From a bacterium (GTDB lineage Bacteria > Patescibacteria > Paceibacteria > Moranbacterales > UBA1568): DNA of 64,000 nucleotides. The notes under the pieces are model-generated. The model was not told the origin of the DNA and ran no database searches. It saw only the letters and a list, made by a program, of their open reading frames with translations. The position numbers were made by a program, and so were the translations under genes. Location of the stretch: NCBI GenBank assembly GCA_021821305.1, contig JAKACP010000001.1, forward strand, positions 434,001 through 498,000. Reading direction: 5' to 3'. This document shows, piece after piece, positions 25,564 to 33,095 of the stretch (position 1 is its first letter; each line of letters opens with the position of its first letter).

Positions 25564-26742
25564 ATGCGCATACTCGAAGTCAACAAATTCTATTATCCGA
25601 GGCGGGGAGCCGAACGGCATTTCCTCGATCTCATCGCGCTCCTCGAATCGCACGGCCACGAGGTGGCCGTCTTCGCCATGGACGATCCGCGGAATGTTTC
25701 CGGGAAGTATGCGAAATACGCCGTGAGCGCCGTCGGATACAACCGGGACGATTCGACACGGTGGCAACGGATCGTCGGGATAGGGCGGCTCTTCTGGTCG
25801 TTCGAGGCCCGGGCGAAGATGCGGGCCCTGCTCGACGAGTTCCGCCCGGACATCGTCCATATCCACAACGCCTACCACCAGCTCTCGCTCTCGTTCCTGC
25901 CCGTCATCCGCAGGCGCGGGGTTCCGATCATGCAGACCGTCCATGACTATCACCTGATCTCGCCCGACAAGGACGAGTACCATTCGTCCGTCGGCCGCGC
26001 GTACTGGAAGTTTCTCTTCGTGCCGAAATACGGCTTCGGCAAGCGTCTCCTCCTCGTGCTCAAATCCTATTGGGAGCGGCTCTGGGGATTCCGGGACATG
26101 GTGGACGTCTATATTGCGCCGAGCCGGTTCGTCGAAGAGACGCTCGTGCGAGGCGGCATCCCCGGATCGAAGATCACCGTCATTCCGCATTTCATCTCCT
26201 CTTCGCCGGCCGTCGTTTCCGAAGCGGAACCATCGGAACCGTACGCGCTCTACTTCGGCGGCATCACCGAGGAAAAGAATATCCGCGAGCTCGCGGCGAT
26301 CTTCGAGAAACTCAGATTCCGACTCGTGCTCGCGGGTAGCCGCCGCATGGATATTCCCCAAGGACCGTACGTGGACTCTGTCGGCGAAAAGACGGAGGAC
26401 GAACTCAAGGCGCTCATCGCCGGGTCGTCGTTCGTCGTGTCCGCTTCGCGACTACCGGAAACGTTCGGGCTCATCGTGCTCGAGGCGAATATCCAGGGGA
26501 AGCCGTTTCTCGGGTATCGGACCGGCGCGTTCCCCGAGCTTGTCGACAATGACAGGAACGGTTGGCTTGCGGTAAACAAGGGAGAGTTCGAGCTTTTTGT
26601 GACTCGGTTCGTGAAAGGAGAAATGAGGGCGATGGAACCGGAGGCGATACGGCGCGCGGCTTTGGAAAAATACGGGGCCGATACCTATCTCGGGAAGTTT
26701 TCTTCCATAGTCCGGTCGATACGGCGGAGTGAGTCTGCCTAA
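25564..26742 (+). CDS. GT4-family glycosyltransferase
   Basis: A 392-aa GT-B fold enzyme. The N-terminal donor/acceptor region starts MRILEVNKFYYPRRGAERHF, followed by DIVHIHNAYHQLS. The C-terminal nucleotide-sugar-binding domain has ALYFGGITEEKNIREL and the ExxxxxxxE region PETFGLIVLEANIQGKP. It should transfer a sugar from an NDP donor to a lipid-linked or polysaccharide acceptor on the cytoplasmic face. It is 11 bp behind the ligase/polymerase-like gene and probably in its operon. Confidence 0.9.
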   Translation: MRILEVNKFYYPRRGAERHFLDLIALLESHGHEVAVFAMDDPRNVSGKYAKYAVSAVGYNRDDSTRWQRIVGIGRLFWSFEARAKMRALLDEFRPDIVHIHNAYHQLSLSFLPVIRRRGVPIMQTVHDYHLISPDKDEYHSSVGRAYWKFLFVPKYGFGKRLLLVLKSYWERLWGFRDMVDVYIAPSRFVEETLVRGGIPGSKITVIPHFISSSPAVVSEAEPSEPYALYFGGITEEKNIRELAAIFEKLRFRLVLAGSRRMDIPQGPYVDSVGEKTEDELKALIAGSSFVVSASRLPETFGLIVLEANIQGKPFLGYRTGAFPELVDNDRNGWLAVNKGEFELFVTRFVKGEMRAMEPEAIRRAALEKYGADTYLGKFSSIVRSIRRSESA

Positions 26743-26748
26743 GGCCGT

Positions 26749-26777
26749 TTGCCAGAAATTCGCTCTCGCGTTGTAAT
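26749..26777 (+). promoter_or_regulatory. Promoter of the 77-aa membrane protein gene
   Basis: TTGCCA, 17 bp, TGTAAT, ending 42 bp before the ATG. Confidence 0.5.
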
Positions 26778-26819
26778 ACGGGGTAGAAGCGGTTCTTTCA
26801 CATTCATGGAGGGTTTGTC

Positions 26820-27053
26820 ATGACTTCGATGACTTCGCGTGGGGCCCTCCCGATCAGGGGCCTGATGAAACTGATCGTCTTCCTGGTGTTGCTCGCCGCG
26901 CTTATCTGGCACTTCGTTCTGGAATACGAACGATACGCGGAAGGCGAGTTCCTCAAGAAAATCTATCAGGAATCGGTCCAGAGGATGAAATTTCTCGACG
27001 ACTGTGATTGTGTCAAACGATTGAAGCCCTCACCGACGGACACGATAGGGTGA
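26820..27053 (+). CDS. Small single-pass membrane protein
   Basis: A 77-aa protein with one hydrophobic helix (about 16-33) and a charged C-terminal part carrying a CDC motif. GGAGGG lies seven bases before the ATG. Bounded by its own promoter and a terminator at 27071, it seems a separate unit. No family recognised. The amphipathic segment after the helix (LEYERYAEGEFLKKIYQESV) could be a coiled coil. Confidence 0.6.
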   Translation: MTSMTSRGALPIRGLMKLIVFLVLLAALIWHFVLEYERYAEGEFLKKIYQESVQRMKFLDDCDCVKRLKPSPTDTIG

Positions 27054-27070
27054 AGGAGTTCGATCAAGTC

Positions 27071-27107
27071 AGGCGGGTGCATGGAAATATGCCCCGCCTT
27101 TCTCTTC
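27071..27107 (+). terminator. Rho-independent terminator
   Basis: AGGCGGG / CCCGCCT stem with a 15-nt loop and a T-rich tail, 18 bp after the preceding stop. Confidence 0.75.
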
Positions 27108-27117
27108 GTTCAGGGTC

Positions 27118-27146
27118 TTGACATGATCCATCTTTCGGTATATATT
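27118..27146 (+). promoter_or_regulatory. Promoter of the 69-aa exported protein gene
   Basis: TTGACA, 17 bp, TATATT. Confidence 0.75.
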
Positions 27147-27183
27147 GTGGCCATCGATGTTCTTTTCTTGAAGGGAGACTCTC

Positions 27184-27393
27184 ATGGCTACACAGCTCAA
27201 ACGGAAGGGAATCTTCCTTCTCGGGGTTCTCGTCGGTGCGGCACTCTCGGTTTCGGCCGGAATCGTCGATATGGAACGGACGCCCCAGGCTCCGGACGTG
27301 ATCATCTACGGACCGATACCGTCGGACATCACGCCGACCCTCAAATACGATTACGTTCCCATCCACGCTGAGAACGATCACGTGTTCACCTGA
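27184..27393 (+). CDS. Small exported or anchored protein
   Basis: A 69-aa protein: N-terminal basic residues, a hydrophobic segment (IFLLGVLVGAALSVSAG, about 10-26) that can serve as signal peptide or anchor, then a Pro/Tyr-rich tail. AAGGGAGA precedes the ATG by about eight bases. It has its own promoter and terminator. No family recognised. Confidence 0.6.
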   Translation: MATQLKRKGIFLLGVLVGAALSVSAGIVDMERTPQAPDVIIYGPIPSDITPTLKYDYVPIHAENDHVFT

Positions 27394-27408
27394 AAGGTGG
27401 AAAACCGA

Positions 27409-27445
27409 AAGCGGAAAGGACAAATCCTTTCCGCTTTTTCTTTGT
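27409..27445 (+). terminator. Rho-independent terminator
   Basis: AGCGGAAAGGA / TCCTTTCCGCT stem with a short CAAA loop followed by TTTTCTTT. Confidence 0.9.
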
Positions 27446-27452
27446 TCCACTT

Positions 27453-27608
27453 CGAACGGTGCATCACATGTGCCGGGAACCGCGCATTGTTTGAACAAGC
27501 CCCTGTTTTCCCGGAAAATATTCTCGGGATGCCGTCGAGTGAGGAATATTTTCCGGAAAGAAAACAGGGAGCGGTGAGGGTGCGGTCGGAAATGGGATGC
27601 ACCGTTCG
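27453..27608 (-). repeat. Nested palindromic repeat element, copy 2 (inverted)
   Basis: Reverse complement of the element at 22572-22742. The core is nearly identical, but the outer arm is now CGAACGGTGCATC / GATGCACCGTTCG, a different sequence that still pairs with itself, and the small hairpin is TTGT-TCAA-ACAA in place of TTGC-TCAA-GCAA. In element orientation it begins 28 bp downstream of the stop codon of the - strand acyl-CoA synthetase gene. Confidence 0.85.
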
Positions 27609-27635
27609 GTCAATGGATGATCCTTCGGCTTGAGG

Positions 27636-29750
27636 TCACTTGCCGATCGCGATGCGCGCGTCGATGACGCGGAAATTGTCCGCGTCGGGAAAGACGTTGA
27701 CCGGATTGATGTCGAGTTCCCGTATTTCCGGGAAATCCTCGACAAGCCGTGAGAGACGTTCGAGCAATTCGACGATGTGGTCGGTATCGATCCTGGCTTC
27801 GCCACGGGCGCCGTCGAGGATCGAGGCGCTCCGCAGTTCCGAGAGCATCTCGAGGGCGTCCTCGCGGACGATCGGCGCGAAGCGGAACGATGCGTCGTTC
27901 AGCACTTCGGTGTAGATGCCGCCCATGCCGACGACGAGCACGGTGCCGAGCCCCGGTTCCTGCTTCGCTCCGAAGATGAGCTCCTTGCCTCCGGACATCG
28001 CCATCTCGACGATCATCGCGCCTTCGAGGCGCGCCTCGGGGGCCTTCATGCGCACCCGGTGGAGGAGCTCTCCGAATTTCTGTCCCGCTTCCTCGGGTGC
28101 GACGTTGAGCATGACGCCGCCCAATTCCGTCTTATGTATGATGTCCGGGGAAACGATCTTGAGGACGACCGGCCGGCCGATCTCCCGCGCCGCCTTGTCC
28201 GCTTCCTCGGGACTGCGGACATAGGTGCTCCGGAGGATCGGAAATCCGTACGCGCGGAGGACCTCGTAGGCCTCGCGCTCGTAGAGCATGGTGCGCTCCT
28301 CGGCGAAGACGCGCGCGAAGATTTCCTTCGCCCGGTCACGGTCGATATCGGGGAATTCACGCTTCGCGGAGAAACCGCCCGACCGCCACTTCGCCACCTG
28401 TGCCATGGAACCGAGCGCCTTCGCTCCCTCTTCGGGATAGGCGAAGACGGATACTCCCGCTTCCCTGAGTATTTCCGCTCCCGCCTCGAGGAGCGACGAT
28501 CCGGCGAAGACCGCGACGACGGGCTTGCCGCAGGATCGTTTGGTTTCCACGATGGCGCGTGCCGTCTCTTCGGCTTCCGTCATGGACTGCGGCGTGAGGA
28601 TCACGAGCAGGCTGTCCACACCCTCTTCCGCCGACACGAGTTCGAGCGCCGCGCGGTATCGGTCGCTCTTGGCGTCTCCGAGGACGTCCACCGGATTCTC
28701 GACGCTCGCCGCCTGGGGGAGCGCCCGGTGGAGCGCGGCCTTGGTGTCGTCGGAGAGGGCGGCCAATGTGAGGCCGGCCCGGCTCGCCGCGTCGGTCGCG
28801 AGCACGCCGGGTCCGCCGGCGTTGGTGATGATGGCGACGGAACTCCCGCGGGGGAGGGGATTCTTGGAAAAGATCGACACGGCGTCGAGCAGTTCGCGGA
28901 GCGTGTCGGCGCGGAGCATGCGCGATTGCCGGAAGATCGACTCATACGCGGCCTCGGAACCGGCGAGCGCGCCGGTATGCGAGCTCGTCGCCTTTATCCC
29001 GCTCTCGCTCCGTCCCGACTTGAGGCCGATGATGGGCTTGGGTTCGGCGCGGGAGATCGCGCTCCGGCCGATTTCGACGATCGCGGCCGCATCGGTGAGG
29101 TTTTCGGAATAAAACGACACTACCTTGGTCGAGTCATCCTCGGCGAAGAAGGTAAGGAGCGCCTTCTCGTCGATCACCGCCTTGTTGCCGGTGCTCACGA
29201 ACTTGGAGAAGCCGACTTCCCCTCGGGCGAGGTCGAGCATGGCGGTGCAGAGCGCACCTGACTGCGAGAAGAACGCGACCGGGCCGTCGTCAGGCAGTAC
29301 GGGTGCGAACGAGGCGTTGAGACCGATCTTCGGGTGCAGGAACCCGAGACAGTTCGGTCCGAGGAGCGCGATGCCGTATTGTCCGGCGATCGTCGCGACC
29401 GTGTCTTCGAGCACCTTGCCGTCCGGCCCGGTTTCCTTGAATCCGGCCGAGATGATGGCGGCCGCCCTGATACCTTTTTCTCCGGATTGCCGGAGCACTT
29501 CCGGGACGATGGCGGCCGGGACGATGATGATGGCGAGCTCCGGCGTGCCGGGGACGCTCGCGAGGTCTGGGTAGCAGGGGACGCCGAAGAGTTCGGTGGT
29601 TTTCGGATTGACGAGGAAGGTCTCTCCCGCGAATTCGCCTTGGGTGAGATTTTTCGCGATGTCGTTCCCGACGCTTCCCGGAGTGGTCGAGGCCCCGATG
29701 ACGGCGATCGACTTCGGCGAGAACAATATATTGAGATCGGAGGTCTGCAT
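27636..29750 (-). CDS. ADP-forming acyl-CoA (acetyl-CoA) synthetase, fused alpha-beta
   Basis: Converts acetyl- or acyl-CoA + ADP + Pi to acid + CoA + ATP, an energy-yielding step in fermenting archaea and CPR bacteria. The 704-aa protein is the single-chain form. The CoA-binding Rossmann domain starts SPKSIAVIGASTTPGSVG; succinyl-CoA-ligase-like domains follow, with phospho-histidine H258 in SSHTGALAGSE. A C-terminal ATP-grasp domain (about 470-700) contains GRPVVLKIVSPDIIHKTELGG. The start at 29750 matches the family N-terminus. It is a single - strand gene set among surface genes, with its promoter overlapping that of the divergent beta-helix gene. Confidence 0.92.
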   Translation of the reverse strand: MQTSDLNILFSPKSIAVIGASTTPGSVGNDIAKNLTQGEFAGETFLVNPKTTELFGVPCYPDLASVPGTPELAIIIVPAAIVPEVLRQSGEKGIRAAAIISAGFKETGPDGKVLEDTVATIAGQYGIALLGPNCLGFLHPKIGLNASFAPVLPDDGPVAFFSQSGALCTAMLDLARGEVGFSKFVSTGNKAVIDEKALLTFFAEDDSTKVVSFYSENLTDAAAIVEIGRSAISRAEPKPIIGLKSGRSESGIKATSSHTGALAGSEAAYESIFRQSRMLRADTLRELLDAVSIFSKNPLPRGSSVAIITNAGGPGVLATDAASRAGLTLAALSDDTKAALHRALPQAASVENPVDVLGDAKSDRYRAALELVSAEEGVDSLLVILTPQSMTEAEETARAIVETKRSCGKPVVAVFAGSSLLEAGAEILREAGVSVFAYPEEGAKALGSMAQVAKWRSGGFSAKREFPDIDRDRAKEIFARVFAEERTMLYEREAYEVLRAYGFPILRSTYVRSPEEADKAAREIGRPVVLKIVSPDIIHKTELGGVMLNVAPEEAGQKFGELLHRVRMKAPEARLEGAMIVEMAMSGGKELIFGAKQEPGLGTVLVVGMGGIYTEVLNDASFRFAPIVREDALEMLSELRSASILDGARGEARIDTDHIVELLERLSRLVEDFPEIRELDINPVNVFPDADNFRVIDARIAIGK

Positions 29751-29776
29751 AGCGGAAAAAAAGAGATTACGGTACC

Positions 29777-29806
29777 AGTATAGCGGATGACCCCATCTCT
29801 TGACAA
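29777..29806 (-). promoter_or_regulatory. Promoter of the acyl-CoA synthetase gene
   Basis: On the - strand TTGTCA, 18 bp, TATACT. The -35 hexamer overlaps the -35 of the divergent + strand promoter at 29800-29805. Confidence 0.6.
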
Positions 29807-29828
29807 AAGAGCCATTTTTTGCTATCAT
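29800..29828 (+). promoter_or_regulatory. Promoter of the beta-helix gene, TTTTTGCTAT type
   Basis: TTGACA, 17 bp, TATCAT with TTTTTGC before the -10. Predicted start about 29835. Confidence 0.8.
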
Positions 29829-29855
29829 ATAGCGTTAAAAATTAGGGGAAGAATT

Positions 29856-30797
29856 ATGTCGTATTTCGGTTTGAAAGAAGCGAAAATCGCGGGTATTTTC
29901 GTAGGGGCCGCTCTCGCGGTGTTCCTGCCGATTTTCGCTTTCGGTGACAACGATGTCATCTTCGTGGACGATGACGCGAGCGGATCCCAGACGGGCTCCT
30001 ACGATCATCCGTATCGCACGATAGGGAAAGCGCTCGATCATGCGGACAGCGGGACGGAAGTCCGTGTGAAAAAGGGCACCTACAAGGAAAACATCGAGAT
30101 CCCGAAAGGCGTGAAGGTGGTGAGCGACGGCGAGGACCGTTCGGATGTCACCATCGACGGCAGTTCCAAGAAGCCGACGGTCACGATGAAGCACAAGTCC
30201 ACCCTGAGCCACGTCACGGTCAAGGAAGGCCGGAACGGAATCCGTATAAACGACGACTCCAAGGCGCACATCTTCGATGTGCTCGTGAAGGATGCGGAAC
30301 GGGACGGCATCTTCATCGAATCGTCTCCGCGCGACAAGAAGTACCGCGCCTACATCGACAAGGTCGAGATCAAGGACAGCGGCAAGACGGGTATCTACGC
30401 GAAGAAGCGTCTCGTCGTCATCGTCAACAGCAAGATCCATAACAATGATTCCGAAGGAATCGATTTCCAGGCCGGTGTCGACGCGTGGCTCGAAGGGAAC
30501 AAGGTGTACGACAACAAGGGAACCGGATGGAAGGTCGTCATGGACGGTTCGGAGATCTGGACCACCAAGAACGATTTTCGCCGCAACGGACGGGAAGGCA
30601 TCCAGGTCGAGAGCTTCGGCGCTCCCAGCAAGTTCGGGGTGAAGAAGTCGAAGGCGGTCGACAACGGCCGGTACGGCATAGCGATCGTCGCCCGCAACGA
30701 CGCGGCGCTCGGCATGTGGAAGAGCATCTTCCTCGAGAACAATTCCGTCTTCGGAAACGTGCTCGGGCAGGTTTCGAAAGTCATTCTGGTCAGGTAG
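29856..30797 (+). CDS. Exported right-handed parallel beta-helix protein (NosD/DUF1565-like)
   Basis: A 313-aa protein with a signal peptide (about 1-30, ending FAFG). The segment VDDDASGSQTGSYDHPYRTIGKALDHA is a typical start of DUF1565/pectate-lyase-like solenoids, followed by roughly ten ~23-residue turns (for example GIRINDDSKAHIFDVLVKD, GIYAKKRLVVIVNSKIHNN). Such proteins bind or process surface polysaccharide; no lyase catalytic set could be identified. The start at 29856 follows AGGGGAAG. It precedes a GT4 gene by 83 bp. Confidence 0.82.
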   Translation: MSYFGLKEAKIAGIFVGAALAVFLPIFAFGDNDVIFVDDDASGSQTGSYDHPYRTIGKALDHADSGTEVRVKKGTYKENIEIPKGVKVVSDGEDRSDVTIDGSSKKPTVTMKHKSTLSHVTVKEGRNGIRINDDSKAHIFDVLVKDAERDGIFIESSPRDKKYRAYIDKVEIKDSGKTGIYAKKRLVVIVNSKIHNNDSEGIDFQAGVDAWLEGNKVYDNKGTGWKVVMDGSEIWTTKNDFRRNGREGIQVESFGAPSKFGVKKSKAVDNGRYGIAIVARNDAALGMWKSIFLENNSVFGNVLGQVSKVILVR

Positions 30798-30880
30798 ATC
30801 GGTTGTCATATATTTCGGGTTAAACGGTATTAATGTCGGACGAGGCAGAGAGCGGCTTTGTTTGATCAATAGAGACGATT

Positions 30881-32050
30881 ATGAAAATCGCACTCATCGG
30901 ACAAAAAGGCATTCCCGCGAAATCGGGCGGCGTGGAGAAGCACGTCGAAAAGCTCGCTGAACGGCTCGCGACGCTCGGTCACGAGGTGACCGTGTATACG
31001 CGGCCGCACTACACGGACAAGGCCCTGCGCGAGTGGCAGGGGGTACGTCTCGTGTCTTTGCCGAGCATCCGCACGAAGCATCTCGACGCGATCACGCACA
31101 CCTTCGTGGCGACCATGCACGCGTTGTTCCAGGACTACGACGTGATCCACTATCAGTCGATCGGGCCGTCGACGCTCGCGTTCATCCCGCGGATCTTCAA
31201 GCGCGGGGCGCTCGTCATCGCGACCTTCCACAGCCGGGACTACTTCCATAAGAAGTGGGGATCGTTCGCCAAATGGTTCCTTCATCGGGCGGAGAATCTG
31301 ACGTGCACGGTGCCCGAGAAGACCATCGCGATCAGTCGCGGCATCGTCGAGTACGCGCGTGAGCGGTACGGCACCGACATTCTCTACATCCCGAACGGTG
31401 CGGAAGGAGAACCGGTGAGGACCACCGAATTCCTCTCCGCGTTCGGACTCCGGGAGAAACGCTATGTCCTCGCGGTATCGCGGCTCGTCGAGCACAAGGG
31501 TATCCACTATCTCGTGAAGGCGTTCCAGGATCTCGAAGATACGGGAAAACTTCCGAACAATCTCAAACTGGTGATCGTCGGCACGCACGCCGAGACGCCG
31601 GAGTACGAGGCGTACCTCAAGACCATGAGCGCCGGCCGGGACAACATCCTGTTCCTCGGCGAACAGACGGGGACCGCGCTCGCGGAACTCTTCTCGCACG
31701 CGGCCGTCTTCGTACAGCCGTCCGAGGACGAGGGTCTCTCGATCGCGCTCCTCGAGGCGATGAGCTACGGACTGCCCATCGTCGCGAGCGACATCTCGGG
31801 CAACGAGGAGGCGCTCGGCGGTGCCGGTGTCTACTTCCGGACCAAGGATGTCGAATCGCTCAAGAACGAACTCGCCGCGCTCATCAATCGGCCGGAGGAG
31901 ATGGACGTGTTCGGGAAACTGGCCCGCGGACGGGCGCAGAACGTGTACGGATGGGAATCGATCGCGCGGCAGACCGTCGAAGCCTACGAGGACGCCCTGC
32001 GGGACCGCGCTCACACAACCTATGGATTACGGAGTAAGAAAAATGCGTAA
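30881..32050 (+). CDS. GT4-family glycosyltransferase
   Basis: A 389-aa GT-B glycosyltransferase. The N-terminal domain begins MKIALIGQKGIPAKSGGVEKHVEKLAERL, the glycine-rich acceptor loop seen in GT4 enzymes such as rhamnosyl- and mannosyltransferases. The C-terminal domain has YVLAVSRLVEHKGIHYLVKAF and the E-x7-E motif EDEGLSIALLEAMSYGLPIV. It acts on the cytoplasmic face in surface glycan synthesis. The 3' end overlaps the start of the next gene by 8 bp, suggesting coupling to the Wzz-like protein. Confidence 0.92.
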   Translation: MKIALIGQKGIPAKSGGVEKHVEKLAERLATLGHEVTVYTRPHYTDKALREWQGVRLVSLPSIRTKHLDAITHTFVATMHALFQDYDVIHYQSIGPSTLAFIPRIFKRGALVIATFHSRDYFHKKWGSFAKWFLHRAENLTCTVPEKTIAISRGIVEYARERYGTDILYIPNGAEGEPVRTTEFLSAFGLREKRYVLAVSRLVEHKGIHYLVKAFQDLEDTGKLPNNLKLVIVGTHAETPEYEAYLKTMSAGRDNILFLGEQTGTALAELFSHAAVFVQPSEDEGLSIALLEAMSYGLPIVASDISGNEEALGGAGVYFRTKDVESLKNELAALINRPEEMDVFGKLARGRAQNVYGWESIARQTVEAYEDALRDRAHTTYGLRSKKNA

Positions 32051-33074
32051 ACCGGTTCTCGGATCGAAAGGGCGGTACTACCTCTTGGCCGCTCTTTTCG
32101 CGTCGTTCGCGTCGGCCTTGGTGCTCGCGGACTCGTTTCGGACGTACGAATCGGAGACGACGGCTATCATGCTCGCCAAGAGCGATCGGGCCGCCGTCCT
32201 CCTTCGATCGACGGTCGAGAATGCCGATCTCCTCGCCGATACGGATCCGTACCGGACGCGGTTCTTCGAGGAGCTCTCCGCGAAGAGCGGGAAATTCGAC
32301 GAATTGTCCACATCCTCCCGTCGGGAGACGTTCGACGCGATGGTCGACGTCGCCGCGGACGAGCGGGGAAGCGTGCTTCGCATACGCGGATACGCCGACG
32401 ATCCCGACGATGCGAAGGAGATATCGCGCGTCGCGACCCTGTCGCTGTTCCGTTTCCTGGGACAGTATTATAATGTGAAGGAAGATGTCGACTTCCGTAT
32501 CGCCGGCGGACCCACGACGGTCTCGGGCATTTCCCACATGCCGTCGTTCGTTCTCTCGAGCGTCGCGCTCGGTGTCCTCTCGACGTCGATCCTGTTCCTC
32601 GCCCTCTGGGCGCTCCCGCGGGTGTTCGCGCTTTCCGGCGGCCGTGCCGTTTCCCGGAAGCCGCTCCTCGATGCCGGGGTATTCGAGCCGAGCCGCCCGA
32701 TGTCGCCGTATTTCGACCAGGCGCCCATGGAAACGTCCGTGTCACCGCGCGAACCGTTTCCGTCCGCTCCTCCGATGCCGACGAGCATGGAGGAACCCCT
32801 GCCGATGCCGCCCGTGCCGGCGGAACCGGCTCCGGCGCATATCAAGAGCGCGTCCGCTCCGGTGAACCTTCCCTCGCTTTCCGAAGCCGAGGAGCAGTTT
32901 CTGCGGGAGTTCTCCTTCGAAGGATCGCTCGAGGAAGAAGGCACTGACGAGGCTCGCGAAGCCGTCCGAACCGGGGCCGAGTCCGTCGTACCAGCACCGG
33001 AACCCGAAGCGCCCCGCGATGAACCGACGGAAGCGGAATACAAACGGCGCCTCAACGAACTGCTCAGAGGGTAA
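32043..33074 (+). CDS. Wzz-like two-helix membrane protein with Pro-rich acidic C-terminus
   Basis: A 343-aa protein with an N-terminal transmembrane helix (about 10-28), an extracytoplasmic region of ~140 residues and a second helix (about 168-192), which is the topology of chain-length determinants. Beyond the second helix a ~145-residue cytoplasmic tail rich in Pro, Glu and Ala ends in EAEYKRRLNELLRG. This tail is not found in ordinary Wzz. The start at 32043 follows GGAG by seven bases; ATG at 32022 is an alternative. It overlaps the GT4 gene and resembles the topology of the 18776 protein. Confidence 0.62.
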   Translation: MRKPVLGSKGRYYLLAALFASFASALVLADSFRTYESETTAIMLAKSDRAAVLLRSTVENADLLADTDPYRTRFFEELSAKSGKFDELSTSSRRETFDAMVDVAADERGSVLRIRGYADDPDDAKEISRVATLSLFRFLGQYYNVKEDVDFRIAGGPTTVSGISHMPSFVLSSVALGVLSTSILFLALWALPRVFALSGGRAVSRKPLLDAGVFEPSRPMSPYFDQAPMETSVSPREPFPSAPPMPTSMEEPLPMPPVPAEPAPAHIKSASAPVNLPSLSEAEEQFLREFSFEGSLEEEGTDEAREAVRTGAESVVPAPEPEAPRDEPTEAEYKRRLNELLRG

Positions 33075-33095
33075 GACTTCATCTATCGATACGCT

